From an uncultured Gammaproteobacteria bacterium (lineage in GTDB: Bacteria; Pseudomonadota; Gammaproteobacteria; Arenicellales; UBA868), in NCBI GenBank assembly GCA_905612355.1, contig CAJQRU010000060.1, positions 1 to 50,443 of the forward strand: a stretch of DNA of 50,443 nt, given 5' to 3'. Position 1 is the first letter of the stretch, and each line of letters begins with the position of its first letter. The notes beneath the pieces were generated by a model. That model ran no database searches. It was given only the letters and a program-made list of their open reading frames with translations, and had not been told where the DNA came from. Below are positions 24,848 through 34,401 of the stretch, in pieces. Both the position numbers and the translations under genes were made by a program.

Positions 24848-25477
24848 ATGAGTCGGGAACAGGATCAAGCAAGTTATCTGCGACGGCGTTATAGAGGGTC
24901 TCAGGCAATTATCGACCGGCGGGAGAGAAGAATAGTAGGTCAGTTTCTAAAGCGCCTCGGACCACAGATTGGTGGCGTGCTGGATGCGCCAAGCGGGGTC
25001 GGGCGGTTCACCGCTCAGTTAAGAGAGTTCGCCTCGGAAAGGCTGGTTTGTGGTGATTTATGGGGCGAGACCCTACAGGCGCTGCGGCGGGCGGAACAGC
25101 ATCACGATGGCGTGGCAATCGAAACAACGGAAGTTGACCTTTACCGAGTGTTACCGTTTACGCGAGGTGAGTTTGATCTGGTGTTCAACTTTCGATTTTT
25201 TCATCATATTCGAAGCGCTGAACAGCGTAATCACGTGGCGGCAGAGTTGGCCCGTGTTACATCCCGCTATTTGATCGTGTCGTATTACGCGACTGCGTCT
25301 ATTCACGCGTGGCAAAAGCGCATATGGCGGCGTAAGGGGCATGCTCGTTCTCTGCCAATGATCCCACTTAGCGAATTCCACCAATTGTTTGCTCGGCATG
25401 GCATGCGGGTCGTTGAAGATCGACCGGTCTTGCCGCTACTTCATGCACACCACATTGCGTTGTTGGAACGCCAGTAG
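24848..25477 (+). CDS. Class I SAM-dependent methyltransferase
   Basis: A 209-residue protein with the SAM-binding motif I VLDAPSGVGRFTAQL (about residues 44-58), an acidic end of strand two (VCGDLWGE) and motif IV-like FDLVFNFRFFHHI. It resembles type 11/25 methyltransferases. The start ATG is four bases after the WaaP-like kinase stop. The shared transcript suggests modification of the same envelope sugar or lipid, but that is inference and the substrate is unknown. Confidence 0.75.
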   Translation: MSREQDQASYLRRRYRGSQAIIDRRERRIVGQFLKRLGPQIGGVLDAPSGVGRFTAQLREFASERLVCGDLWGETLQALRRAEQHHDGVAIETTEVDLYRVLPFTRGEFDLVFNFRFFHHIRSAEQRNHVAAELARVTSRYLIVSYYATASIHAWQKRIWRRKGHARSLPMIPLSEFHQLFARHGMRVVEDRPVLPLLHAHHIALLERQ

Positions 25478-25504
25478 GGTTGGTAAGGCGGCAATGGGGC
25501 AGAA

Positions 25505-25524
25505 GGTCGGATCAATGACCGACC
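25505..25524. terminator. Hairpin between convergent genes
   Basis: GGTCGG (25505-25510) and CCGACC (25519-25524) form a perfect six-base stem with an eight-base loop, in the gap between the methyltransferase and dsbA. No T-run on either side, so termination activity is uncertain. Confidence 0.35.
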
Positions 25525-25551
25525 CGCATACATGCACACGACTGGTGATGA

Positions 25552-26175
25552 CTAGCGTTCTTCTTGCGCTTTGGCGGCAAGGTGATTGATCAGGTCGATC
25601 AATTCATTAGGGCCGCCAGCCATTGACACTTTTGTTTGATAGGTGCCATCCACGATGATGGTGGGGACGCCGTTGGTTTGGTAGCGTCGCGTCATGTCGC
25701 TGGCGTAGGTTACCTTTGTGCTGACGCCAAAAGATGTGAATGTCTCAAGCACTGCCTGGCGATCAGCGCCATGGGTGGCCGCCCAGTCAGCAAAGTGTTC
25801 TGGTGTAAAGATGCGCTTACGTTCCTCGTGGATGGCATTGAAGTACGCGTCGTGAAGCAGTTTGGTTAGACCAAGCGCTTCCATAGTGTAAAACGCGTGT
25901 GCATCGAAAGCCCAACTGTTGTTGAGGATAGCTGGCATGCGGACATACTCAACATTATCCGGCTTGTTCTTGAGCCAACGCTTAAGATAGGGTTCGAGTT
26001 TGTAGCAGTGGGGGCATTTGTACCAGAACAGTTCTAATACTTCGATTTTTGGGCCTGTTTGAACCGATTGCGGTTCGGCGAGGCGAACGAAGTTAACGCC
26101 TTCTGCTACTTCCTGCGCAGAGGCAGGTAGTGAGAGCCAGCAGAAGGTCAGGCATGTGAACAAGATTCGCTTCAT
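25552..26175 (-). CDS. dsbA: Thiol:disulfide interchange protein DsbA
   Basis: This 207-residue protein has a signal peptide (FTCLTFCWLSLPASA, then QEV) and a thioredoxin fold. The active site is WYKCPHCYKLEP (Cys54-Pro-His-Cys57), the DsbA dipeptide, and the cis-proline loop is NGVPTIIVDG. It introduces disulfides into periplasmic proteins and would be reoxidised by DsbB, which is not in the window. An alpha-helical insert lies between the CXXC and cis-Pro segments as expected. It is 31 bases downstream of mpl on the same strand. Confidence 0.92.
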   Translation of the reverse strand: MKRILFTCLTFCWLSLPASAQEVAEGVNFVRLAEPQSVQTGPKIEVLELFWYKCPHCYKLEPYLKRWLKNKPDNVEYVRMPAILNNSWAFDAHAFYTMEALGLTKLLHDAYFNAIHEERKRIFTPEHFADWAATHGADRQAVLETFTSFGVSTKVTYASDMTRRYQTNGVPTIIVDGTYQTKVSMAGGPNELIDLINHLAAKAQEER

Positions 26176-26206
26176 GACAAATATCTCCTGTCGAAAAATG
26201 TCGAGA

Positions 26207-27580
26207 TTAATTAGGCGTGCTCAATTGGTTAATCAGTCGGTCGGCAAGCCCGTCAAAATCTCCGTTACTCATTAGCACAATTTGATCCCCCGGATGGGTT
26301 GTTGTGTTCAGCAGTCCTAGTATGTCTTCCACTGAGTTACAGACCTCTAGTGTAGTACTGCCATTGGGAATGGCAAGTTGAGCCGGATCCCAGGTCAGGT
26401 CAGGTCGCCGCCAAATGATGACGCGATCGGCAGCGCTGAGGGCCTGCCCCAATTGACCCAGGTGGTGTCCTAGTTTCATCGTGTTTGAGCGCGCCTCGAG
26501 TACCACCATCAGGCATTGTTGGGGATGTTTTTGCCGTAATGCATCAAGTGTTGCCGTGATGGCGGTGGGGTGGTGTGCAAAATCGTCATAGACTCGCAGT
26601 CCATTGTGGTCTCCAAGGTGCTGTAGTCGTCGCTTCGGTGGTATGAAGGACGACAAGGCGGTGCAGGCATCAGCGGGTTTGACGCCAACAGCGTTGGCAG
26701 CGGCAATGGCGGCGAGTGCGTTTGCCATATTGTGTTGACCGAACAATGGCCAAACGATCTGACCTACAGTGTTCCCCCGGTAACGGACTGAAAATTCTGA
26801 GCAATCGCGGGACTGCGGGCATACGGTCCACAGCGCGTCAGCGTCAGGACGAGCATCAAACCACTCAAGTCGACTCCAACATCCCATTTCGATTGCACGG
26901 GCAAGATTTGTATCGGCCTGGTTGACAATCAGGGTGCCATTCGCCGACACCGTTCGAACGAGATAATGAAATTGTCTGATGATGTCTTCTATCGACGAGT
27001 AAATGTCGCCGTGGTCGAACTCAAGATTGTTGAGTATGGCAACGTGTGGGTGGTAGTGGACAAACTTGGGCCGCTTGTCGAAGAAGGCGCTGTCATATTC
27101 ATCTGCCTCAATAACAAAATGTTTGCCGCGGCCGCAGCGGGCAGAGGTTGAAAAAGTGCTGGGTACTGCGCCGATCAGGAACCCCGGTTGTTGCCCGCAC
27201 CGGTCGAGCAGGTGGGCCAGCATGGCGCTGGTGGTGCTTTTCCCGTGCGTGCCGGCAACGGCAATCACGGTGCGAGTGCTAAGGACTTCTCTGGACAACC
27301 ATGCCGGGCCTGATTGGTAGTCGAGGCCGGTGGTCATGGTGGCCTCAACGGTTGGGTTGCCGCGCGATAGAGCGTTGCCGATCAATATACAGTCCGGCGC
27401 GGGGGCGGGCAGTTCTCCGGTGTAGCCTTCGGTCAGATTGACACCGTGTTCGCTAAGTAGGGTACTCATTGGGGGATAGGCGCCCGCATCGACGCCCGTG
27501 ACCTTGTGACCGAGTTCTCGGGCGATCAGGGCTATACCGCCCATGAAGGTTCCGCTAGCGCCAAGGATGTGTAGATGCAC
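26207..27580 (-). CDS. mpl: UDP-MurNAc:L-Ala-gamma-D-Glu-meso-DAP ligase Mpl
   Basis: A 457-residue Mur-ligase family protein starting at GTG (27580). It shows the N-terminal UDP-binding stretch HILGASGTFMGGIALIAREL, the ATP loop AVAGTHGKSTTSAML, ILNNLEFDHGDIY and DDFAHHPTAITATL. The FMGG and the family's short length distinguish Mpl from MurC. It reattaches recycled murein tripeptide to UDP-MurNAc in the cytoplasm, implying a peptidoglycan recycling route with meso-DAP. Found in many gamma- and betaproteobacteria. Confidence 0.93.
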   Translation of the reverse strand: MHLHILGASGTFMGGIALIARELGHKVTGVDAGAYPPMSTLLSEHGVNLTEGYTGELPAPAPDCILIGNALSRGNPTVEATMTTGLDYQSGPAWLSREVLSTRTVIAVAGTHGKSTTSAMLAHLLDRCGQQPGFLIGAVPSTFSTSARCGRGKHFVIEADEYDSAFFDKRPKFVHYHPHVAILNNLEFDHGDIYSSIEDIIRQFHYLVRTVSANGTLIVNQADTNLARAIEMGCWSRLEWFDARPDADALWTVCPQSRDCSEFSVRYRGNTVGQIVWPLFGQHNMANALAAIAAANAVGVKPADACTALSSFIPPKRRLQHLGDHNGLRVYDDFAHHPTAITATLDALRQKHPQQCLMVVLEARSNTMKLGHHLGQLGQALSAADRVIIWRRPDLTWDPAQLAIPNGSTTLEVCNSVEDILGLLNTTTHPGDQIVLMSNGDFDGLADRLINQLSTPN

Positions 27581-27610
27581 GGGTCAGGAAACTGCTATGT
27601 CTTGGTTGCG

Positions 27611-28210
27611 TTACATCAGAATGTTCAAGATCACTATCCACACCGGGAACACTACCACTGAGTAGCCGATGACAATGGTGAAAGCGATCCAAAGCGGCAC
27701 CTCGATCGCATGTCGGAGGATAGAAGACTGAATGCATAGAGCCCAAATAACGATTGCCCACGTCATATAGTAGGCTATGGAGAGCTGGATTACTGGGGTA
27801 GGATAATCGACTATGCCCGCATTGATGGCCTCTACGAGTTCACGCGCCATTTCCTCAATGTATTGTTTGTCCTGCCTGACTCCTGAGGCCAATGGCCAAC
27901 GGATGAGTTTGGTTAGTGCCAGTGTCCCGAAAATTGCTGTTGCGGTTTGTCGCCAGCGTTCAGCGACGCCATTGCTTTTTAGAATGACCAGCACAACGGT
28001 ACCGAGAAGCATAGCCCACAGGGAGTATGCGAATGCTTTTTCCGGCAAAGAGTAACTACTGTTGTACAGATGGCTGTCGCTGAGGACACAAAACAGTACA
28101 AGCGTGACCGCGGTGCCTAGAAGTAAGTTATTTGAGGTCGGTACATTCTCAGTACGTTGCCGGAAAAGACAAAGGTCAGTAAAGAATCTAAGCGTGGGTG
28201 TGATAGACAT
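27611..28210 (-). CDS. Hypothetical membrane protein with about five helices
   Basis: I do not recognise this protein. From the ATG at 28210 it has 199 residues; the frame is open to 28273, but the extra N-terminus is of low-complexity hydrophilic type. Hydrophobic segments occur at about residues 27-45 (LLLGTAVTLVLFCVL), 60-80, 95-110, 140-165 and 175-199, with a charged amphipathic stretch of EEMARELVEAINAG between the third and fourth. This layout resembles Yip1-like proteins, without a firm motif match. It lies 30 bases upstream of mpl in the same direction. Confidence 0.6.
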   Translation of the reverse strand: MSITPTLRFFTDLCLFRQRTENVPTSNNLLLGTAVTLVLFCVLSDSHLYNSSYSLPEKAFAYSLWAMLLGTVVLVILKSNGVAERWRQTATAIFGTLALTKLIRWPLASGVRQDKQYIEEMARELVEAINAGIVDYPTPVIQLSIAYYMTWAIVIWALCIQSSILRHAIEVPLWIAFTIVIGYSVVVFPVWIVILNILM

Positions 28211-28399
28211 GAAAATTCCAATACAGGCTGTGGTGTTTGGGGCCGGATGGTGTCTAGGTGGTGATGATATCATCGGTGTTCTGGCTATTTTCGGAAAACA
28301 AGCATCGTTTAGGACAGTGGCTAAATTGATGCGGGTTTAGGTGCTGTTGCGTTTTGTGTTAATTACATTATTCCCTTTTGATCGTTTATTGACCTCAAC

Positions 28400-29518
28400 A
28401 TGATCGATTTAATTCAGTGTCAGGATGAGCTCGCTAGATTTTGTCAGAGCGCGATGCGGGCGCCGTGGTTGGGTCTTGATACGGAATTTGAACGAGTGCG
28501 AACCTATTACCCACGCTTGTGCTTGCTTCAGTTGTCAACGCTGGAACGGACTGTGTGTGTCGATCCGTTGCAAGGGCTCGATCTGGATCCGTTAGCGCAG
28601 TTAATCAATAAGGCCTCGCCGATCACGATATTGCACGCGGCACGCCAGGATCTCGAGGTGCTTCAATATGCATTACAGGTGTCGCCCCAACGAGTTTTCG
28701 ATACCCAGATAGCGGCGGCCTTGTTAGGTCACGGCGAACAGGTGGGTTATGCCTACCTGGCGAAGACACTTTGTGGCGTGGACCTAGCCAAGCAGCAAAC
28801 GCGAAGCGACTGGACTCAGCGGCCCCTAAGCGATGCGCAGATTAGTTATGCGCTCGATGACGCTCGTTATCTAGGCTCGTTTTATGAACAATTTGTCGAG
28901 GAACTTGATAATCGACAAAGACTGGAGTGGGTTATCGAGGACTGCGCTGCTCTGGTCGAACGCGATTTGTTGGGCGAGGCCGCAGACACTGCTGTGATGC
29001 GAACCCATGCCCGTTCCCGTCGACTTACGCATGAGCAGCAGAGTGTGGTTTTGGCGCTCGCTCGCTGGCGTGAGCGCACGGCCCAAGAGAGCGATCTTCC
29101 ACGCGGCTGGGTTTTGCCCGATAACGCGGTATTAGACATCGCGCGTGAAATGCCTGGTAATGCTAACGCATTGGGTTCGATCGAGAGTTTCTCTTCTAAA
29201 AATAGAGAGCGTTGGGGCGGCATCCTGATGGGTGTCATTGATGACGGGCGTCGAAATAAAAACAAAATTGAACCATTGCTTGTCGAAGTGCGGCCGACAC
29301 CGAAGACGAAGAAGTTGGCCGATGGGTTGTGGGCCCAATTAAAGTCGCGATGTGCCGATGAGGGCATCGCAACCAGTGCGGTTGCACGACGGGAACAACT
29401 GGCAGCGCTGGCATCCGGTCAGGACAGTGTTGCCTTACTAAGTGGGTGGCGAGGACGATTTATTGGCAGTGAATTCAAGCGTTTTTGTGATGGCGTCTTA
29501 TTGGACGAGAGTTGCTAG
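28400..29518 (+). CDS. rnd: Ribonuclease D
   Basis: A 372-residue 3'-5' exoribonuclease, the usual length for RNase D. The DEDDy exonuclease motifs are present: WLGLDTEFERVRTYYP (motif I), ILHAARQDLEVL (motif II) and SYALDDARYLGSFYE (motif III with Tyr). Two helical HRDC-like regions follow. It trims tRNA precursors and other structured RNAs in the cytoplasm. It is transcribed divergently from the hypothetical membrane protein, with its own 126-base leader region or more. Confidence 0.94.
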   Translation: MIDLIQCQDELARFCQSAMRAPWLGLDTEFERVRTYYPRLCLLQLSTLERTVCVDPLQGLDLDPLAQLINKASPITILHAARQDLEVLQYALQVSPQRVFDTQIAAALLGHGEQVGYAYLAKTLCGVDLAKQQTRSDWTQRPLSDAQISYALDDARYLGSFYEQFVEELDNRQRLEWVIEDCAALVERDLLGEAADTAVMRTHARSRRLTHEQQSVVLALARWRERTAQESDLPRGWVLPDNAVLDIAREMPGNANALGSIESFSSKNRERWGGILMGVIDDGRRNKNKIEPLLVEVRPTPKTKKLADGLWAQLKSRCADEGIATSAVARREQLAALASGQDSVALLSGWRGRFIGSEFKRFCDGVLLDESC

Positions 29519-29572
29519 AATGAGGCGTGAAAGTAAGATCTATTACACTCTTATTGTAGGCAGGAGGTCGTG

Positions 29573-30427
29573 ATGACAAAGCTTAAGTCAATTCTGTTGC
29601 CGTTCAATAATGTATTGCCAACTGCAGTTGCTATCAATGCCGCGAGAACACTCGGTCAGCAGTTTGAGGGCTATATAGAAGGCGCATTTTGTCGTCAGTT
29701 GTTGCCGGTGATCGCAGGTGAAGGCATTACTTTGCCCGGAGACTATCTAGCGGAGTTTGAGGAGGAGGGGCGTCGACAGAGCGAAGAAGCGCGCGATGTT
29801 TTTTTTCAACTGATCGGTGAGGTAGATATCCCAGAAGCTGATCTCGAGGACGCAACCGTCGGCCTGCGCGCCGGGTGGACTGAGATGGTGGGTACCGGTA
29901 CCGGCGGTGTCGCCGAGTATGCCCGACTTTTTGATCTGAGTATTGTTGCCCGTCCGGACGATGAAATCGCTGTTGAATGGAAATCGACGATTGAGGCCCT
30001 ACTTTTTGAAAGTGGTCGCCCGATATTGCTGGTTGGTGATGAGGTGCCAAGCGTAGTGGGTGATCGGGTAGTGGTTGCCTGGAATGGAAGTGTTGAAGCT
30101 GCGCGGTCTGTGGTCATGAGTGAGGCACTGTTGCTAAACAGCAGCGAGGTGGTAGTCGTTACTGTTGCGAGAGCCACTGTTCCAGGTCCTTCGGGTAAAC
30201 AGCTAGCAGCGCACATGTGCGCGCGTAACATCAACGCACGAGCTGAAACCATTGAGCGGGGTGACGCGACGGTTGGGGGTGCGCTGCTTGACTATGCGGA
30301 GGATTTTGACGCCGATCTGTTGGTCAAGAGTGCGTTTACTCAAAGTCGTTTTCGTCAGTGGGTGTTTGGCGGAGCCACCAAGGAAATTATTTCAACAGCA
30401 TCCATGCCTGTGTTGATGTGCCATTGA
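29573..30427 (+). CDS. Tandem universal stress protein
   Basis: AGGAGG (29562-29567) sets the start at ATG 29573 rather than the GTG one codon earlier, giving 284 residues. Two UspA-like halves are visible. The N-terminal half (ILLPFNNVLPTAVAINAART) is divergent. The C-terminal half keeps the nucleotide-binding pattern VVAWNGSVEAARSV and, near the end, SRFRQWVFGGATKEIISTA with PVLMC. Tandem UspA proteins bind ATP or act as stress chaperones. The neighbouring mdh starts 33 bases later and may be co-transcribed. Confidence 0.88.
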   Translation: MTKLKSILLPFNNVLPTAVAINAARTLGQQFEGYIEGAFCRQLLPVIAGEGITLPGDYLAEFEEEGRRQSEEARDVFFQLIGEVDIPEADLEDATVGLRAGWTEMVGTGTGGVAEYARLFDLSIVARPDDEIAVEWKSTIEALLFESGRPILLVGDEVPSVVGDRVVVAWNGSVEAARSVVMSEALLLNSSEVVVVTVARATVPGPSGKQLAAHMCARNINARAETIERGDATVGGALLDYAEDFDADLLVKSAFTQSRFRQWVFGGATKEIISTASMPVLMCH

Positions 30428-30460
30428 GACAATAAAAAATGATGAGAGGGAAGCTATAAG

Positions 30461-31438
30461 ATGAAGTCACCAGTCAGAGTTGCTGTCACGGGCGCAGCGG
30501 GACAGATCAGTTACGCGTTATTATTTCGGATAGCGGCCGGTGACATGCTAGGGCCTGATCAACCGGTCATTCTCCAATTGCTTGAAATTCCGCCGGCGAT
30601 GGAGGCGCTTGAGGGTGTTTTTATGGAGTTGGCTGACTGCGCGTTTCCGCTTCTTACAGACATTGTTCGCAGTAGCGATCCAAACGAGGCGTTCGCCGAT
30701 GTCGATTATGCGCTGCTGGTGGGCGCTCGGCCACGTGGGCCGGGAATGGAACGCAAAGATCTGTTGCTTGAAAACGCGAAGATTTTCTCGGCACAGGGCA
30801 AGGCGCTCAACGATCATGCGAGTCGTGCTGTTCGGATACTGGTTGTTGGCAATCCCGCCAACACGAATGCGCTGATTGCCTCTGCGAACGCACCCGATAT
30901 TCCCTCGCGCCAGTTCAGCGCCATGATGCGTCTGGATCACCACCGGGCAGTGGCGCAACTGGCTGAATATCTGGGCGTGTCGACGAATGCGGTACAACGA
31001 ATGACGATTTGGGGCAATCACTCAGCGACTCAATATCCTGACCTTTCTCATGCTACGGTAGAGGGCAAGCCCGCCGCCGACTTGGTTGATGAAGCGTGGT
31101 TGGCAGAGGAATTTATTCCCATCGTGCAGCAACGCGGCGCAGCCATCATTCAGGCTCGTGGCGCTTCAAGTGCGGCGTCAGCCGCTGCGGCGGCTATTGC
31201 TCATGTTCGAACATGGGTGTTGGGAACACCAGTCGATGACTGGACAAGTATGGGGGTCATTAGCGACGGAAGTTATGGGATTGGCGAAGGGATTTATTAT
31301 TCTTTCCCGGTGACTTGTTCGAATGGGGAATACCAGATTGTTAAAGGACTTGAGATCAGTCATTTCAGTCGGGTTCGAATGGATGCGACGCAGGCGGAGT
31401 TGGAAGAGGAACGTAATGGTGTTCGTGATCTCCTTTAA
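30461..31438 (+). CDS. mdh: NAD-dependent malate dehydrogenase (type 2)
   Basis: This 325-residue enzyme has the N-terminal NAD loop [16 protein letters not shown], the substrate-loop Arg pair in [28 protein letters not shown] and the active-site His in [12 protein letters not shown]. These define the cytosolic-type (type 2) MDH of proteobacteria, a TCA-cycle enzyme. The catalytic-Asp segment reads MMRLDHHRA where most relatives have MTRLDHNRA, a small departure near the active site. Length and other motifs are normal, so activity is expected. Confidence 0.94.
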   Translation: MKSPVRVAVTGAAGQISYALLFRIAAGDMLGPDQPVILQLLEIPPAMEALEGVFMELADCAFPLLTDIVRSSDPNEAFADVDYALLVGARPRGPGMERKDLLLENAKIFSAQGKALNDHASRAVRILVVGNPANTNALIASANAPDIPSRQFSAMMRLDHHRAVAQLAEYLGVSTNAVQRMTIWGNHSATQYPDLSHATVEGKPAADLVDEAWLAEEFIPIVQQRGAAIIQARGASSAASAAAAAIAHVRTWVLGTPVDDWTSMGVISDGSYGIGEGIYYSFPVTCSNGEYQIVKGLEISHFSRVRMDATQAELEEERNGVRDLL

Positions 31439-31492
31439 CGTACGAAGAGCAAGCTCTCAACGGTACTTCCGGTATCGGTCGGTGGTGTCGTG

Positions 31493-32290
31493 ATGACGCG
31501 TATTGCTGTGTCGGGAGCATCCGGTCGTATGGGTCGGACGTTGATTGAGGCAATAGACACTGATGGCAATAGTGAATTAGTGCACGCGTTCGAACAACCG
31601 GCTTGTGATCAAATCGGCATGGATGCGGGAGCGGTGGCCGGATTGACCCCGCTCAATGTTTTGGTAACAGATTCCATCGATGGCCCAATGTTTGATGTTC
31701 TGATTGAGTTTACAACGCCCTTGGCAACGCTTAGCCACCTCCAGTTCTGTCGACAGCACCGGCGTTGCATGGTGATTGGTACTACAGGGTTGGCAGAGGA
31801 ACAGCAAGTAATGCTAAAGGCTGCGTCAAAGGACATTGCGATTTTGCAAGCTCCCAATATGAGTGCGGGTATTAACTTGACCCTTAAGTTATTACAGGTT
31901 GCGGCACAGGCTTTGGGTGACAGTGTGGATGTTGAGATCATCGAAGCCCATCACCGTCACAAAGTCGACGCGCCTTCTGGAACCGCGCTGCGGATGGGTG
32001 AGGTAGTGGCTGAGGCACTCGGTCGAGACCTTGACACGCATGGCGTGTTTGCGCGGCACGGACTCACGGGTGCGCGCGGACCCAAGACCATTGGTTTCTC
32101 CACGATCCGTGCATCGGACATCGTTGGCGAACACACGGTCATGTTTGCAGGACCTGGCGAACGCATTGAAATCACCCACCGTGCCACTAGCCGGATGACT
32201 TTTGCCGCCGGCGCTGTACGGGCTGCTAACTGGATCATCGAGCAGCCTCCGGGGCTTTATGACGTGCAGGATCTTTTGGGGCTAAATTAA
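31493..32290 (+). CDS. dapB: 4-hydroxy-tetrahydrodipicolinate reductase
   Basis: From the ATG at 31493 (a GTG one codon earlier is possible) it has 265 residues. The motifs are the dinucleotide loop [37 protein letters not shown] and the substrate motif [20 protein letters not shown]. DapB reduces the dihydropyridine intermediate in the diaminopimelate/lysine pathway, supplying meso-DAP that Mpl-type recycling also handles. It sits 54 bases after mdh. The carAB genes that often follow dapB in gammaproteobacteria are absent; greA follows instead. Confidence 0.94.
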   Translation: MTRIAVSGASGRMGRTLIEAIDTDGNSELVHAFEQPACDQIGMDAGAVAGLTPLNVLVTDSIDGPMFDVLIEFTTPLATLSHLQFCRQHRRCMVIGTTGLAEEQQVMLKAASKDIAILQAPNMSAGINLTLKLLQVAAQALGDSVDVEIIEAHHRHKVDAPSGTALRMGEVVAEALGRDLDTHGVFARHGLTGARGPKTIGFSTIRASDIVGEHTVMFAGPGERIEITHRATSRMTFAAGAVRAANWIIEQPPGLYDVQDLLGLN

Positions 32291-32425
32291 GTAGAACGCT
32301 GCTCGGATTGCGCACTTGATGAGGGAATTCACGGGTCAAATGATGGGGTTGCTTTAATTGTGGTCTGAGCATTGGCCAATTGCAGTGGTAGCCGTTACAG
32401 TTACTTTGTAAAGGGGAGACGGATC

Positions 32426-32908
32426 ATGGATCGCGTATTACTAACTACTGCGGGTTCCGAGCGATTGTGGCAGGAACTTGAGCACCTTAAGCATGAAAAA
32501 CGCCCACGAGTGATTGAGGCTATCGCCGAAGCTCGGGCGCACGGGGATCTGTCGGAGAATGCGGAGTATCACGCCGCCCGAGAGCAGCAGGGTTTTATAG
32601 AAGGGCGTATCGGGGAGCTTGAGGACAAGTTAAGTCGGGCAGAGGTGATCGATTCGGCCAAACTCGATCCCGGGGGAAAAGTGGTTTTCAGTGCGCGTGT
32701 GAGATTGTGGGAGGAAGCTGGTGACCGGGAAGTCAGTTACCAGATTGTCGGTGAACTAGAGGGGGACATCGACCAAGGACTGATATCGCACAGTTCGCCC
32801 CTGGCTCTCGCCTTGTTGGGCAAGATGGAAGGCAATGAAATTGAGGTTGATGCGCCGGGTGGTATCCAGCGTTACGAGATCTTGTCTGTGGGCTACGGTA
32901 ACAACTAG
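32426..32908 (+). CDS. greA: Transcription elongation factor GreA
   Basis: The start is the ATG at 32426, preceded by AAGGGGAG; a longer frame from 32372 lacks support. The 160-residue protein has the N-terminal coiled-coil with [20 protein letters not shown]-type tip (here [20 protein letters not shown], with the acidic tip residues Asp and Glu) and a C-terminal FKBP-like domain ([22 protein letters not shown]). GreA enters the RNA polymerase secondary channel and stimulates transcript cleavage in paused complexes. The cupin gene follows 19 bases later. Confidence 0.94.
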   Translation: MDRVLLTTAGSERLWQELEHLKHEKRPRVIEAIAEARAHGDLSENAEYHAAREQQGFIEGRIGELEDKLSRAEVIDSAKLDPGGKVVFSARVRLWEEAGDREVSYQIVGELEGDIDQGLISHSSPLALALLGKMEGNEIEVDAPGGIQRYEILSVGYGNN

Positions 32909-32927
32909 AGAATCAAAGGTGATCGGT

Positions 32928-33458
32928 ATGGCGACGAATCTCGAGAAAGACCTTACACAGCATCTGATTCGGTTTAAGGGGATTGATCAGCACCAGTCTG
33001 GTTTTCGGCCTATTGACATGGCATTGGCGCGGTTCGATAGGCGGCGCTTTTCTGTCATTGGCAGACCGAGTGAAGCGACTAGCGATTCGAAATCCTTGAA
33101 TAGTGTTGAAGCCTTCAACATGGTCTATGTTCAGTGTGACCCCGGTAAGGGGATCGGCCTTCACAAGCACAACACAGCGGAGATATTTATTCCAATGACT
33201 GGCATGTGGGAGGTCGGGATGGGTGACGAGGGCGAATCATTGGTCACACTGGGGCCATGGGATATTCTGAACGTGCCGCTCAATGTCATGCATTCGGCGA
33301 CCAACGTGTCCAACGCGGCAGCTTTTCTGATGGTGATTAGTACGGATCAGAGGGGTCCAGAGATATTTTGGGATCCAAAAATCATTGCCGAGATCAACGA
33401 GGGTGGTGGTCATGTGTCTGCCACGGAGATCCCGAAAGGCGATTTCAAATCCAGTTAA
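32928..33458 (+). CDS. Single-domain cupin protein
   Basis: The start is ATG 32928 (the open frame reaches into greA). The 176-residue protein holds one cupin domain. The metal-binding motif 1 is GLHKHNTAEIFIPMTGMWEV (two His and a Glu) and motif 2 includes GPWDILNVPLNVMHSATN with a His. The family includes dioxygenases, isomerases and ureide enzymes; AllE ureidoglycine aminohydrolase is a larger two-cupin protein, so this is not a clear AllE. It sits between greA and the ureide cluster and may belong to either transcript. Function unknown. Confidence 0.75.
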   Translation: MATNLEKDLTQHLIRFKGIDQHQSGFRPIDMALARFDRRRFSVIGRPSEATSDSKSLNSVEAFNMVYVQCDPGKGIGLHKHNTAEIFIPMTGMWEVGMGDEGESLVTLGPWDILNVPLNVMHSATNVSNAAAFLMVISTDQRGPEIFWDPKIIAEINEGGGHVSATEIPKGDFKSS

Positions 33459-33486
33459 GGGGTAGCCACTGATCAATTGTCAATGT

Positions 33487-34311
33487 TCAACAGACCTCGC
33501 TTGGCACATCAGTGATTAACATCGACCCCGGTGTGTGCGTGATGACCAAAGGTATCGATGCATGTTGAATGGCGTTTTGTGGTGTCACGCCACAAGCCCA
33601 GAAGACGGGTACCTCTCCTTTCCGGATTTCGCTCGCATCACCCCAGTCGGGTCGTGTGAGATCGCTGATTCCAATGTCCGATGGGTCGCCCACATGCACT
33701 GGCATGCCGTGGGTATGTGGAAACCGAGCGGTGATTGCCGATGCACGAATGGCTTGTGCCGGGGACATCGGGCGCATTGAAACGACCATGCCACCGGAGA
33801 ATGGTCCGGCAGGTGAGGTTTTAATAGCGGTTCGGTACATCGGTGCTGTTCGGTCTAGTTCGATATGTCGCAACGGAATGTTGGCCTTCAGCAGTGCTTC
33901 TTCAAAGGAGAAAGAACAACCCAGGACAAACGCCACTGAGTCCTCAGTCCAGAGGTCGATGATATCGGGGGTCGATTGCTCAAACTGACCCTCACGGTAC
34001 ACGTTGTAACTGGGCAGGTCTGTTCGAATATCAAGATCGGCTCCGAGAGGTTGAATATTTGGGTTTCCAGTGTCGGAGATACCGACCAGAGGGCAAGGTC
34101 GCGGATTGCGTTGGCAAAATCGCGCAAAATCGAGTGCATAGCGGCTTGGGAGTATTGCGACGTTGCCTTGGGTAAAGCCGTTCGCCATATTGGCAGTGGT
34201 GCCCGTGAACCCACCCGTGCGAAAAGCCCTGCGCAAGTGTGCCGGTTCAGCGGTCTCGGTATCCAAAGGTAGCGGGCGTTCGGAAGCGGAATGAATGGGT
34301 TGAAAAGCCAT
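33487..34311 (-). CDS. DUF1445 / D-glutamate cyclase-like putative hydro-lyase
   Basis: This 274-residue protein matches the UPF0317/DUF1445 family by its conserved stretches: RTGGFTGTTANMANGFTQGN, NVYREGQF, FVLGCSFSFEEALL, and CGVTPQNAI with ITHTPGSMLITDV at the C-terminus. GGAGAACC precedes the ATG by seven bases. Mammalian and some bacterial members have D-glutamate cyclase activity, and others are annotated only as hydro-lyases. It is 90 bases upstream of the ligase on the same strand. Its place beside a carbamoyl and ureide operon suggests an amide or lactam substrate, but that is a guess. Confidence 0.85.
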   Translation of the reverse strand: MAFQPIHSASERPLPLDTETAEPAHLRRAFRTGGFTGTTANMANGFTQGNVAILPSRYALDFARFCQRNPRPCPLVGISDTGNPNIQPLGADLDIRTDLPSYNVYREGQFEQSTPDIIDLWTEDSVAFVLGCSFSFEEALLKANIPLRHIELDRTAPMYRTAIKTSPAGPFSGGMVVSMRPMSPAQAIRASAITARFPHTHGMPVHVGDPSDIGISDLTRPDWGDASEIRKGEVPVFWACGVTPQNAIQHASIPLVITHTPGSMLITDVPSEVC

Positions 34312-34401
34312 GAGGGTTCTCCAATGAGATAGTGATAACCCGTTAACGGCGGATCACCGGTACCGGGAAGATGAACATTTTACGGGTTCGTTGATCAAGA
34401 C

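Noticed and set aside
31450-31465. AGAGC-AA-GCTCT palindrome after mdh as a terminator
   Set aside because: The loop is too short and no T-run follows.
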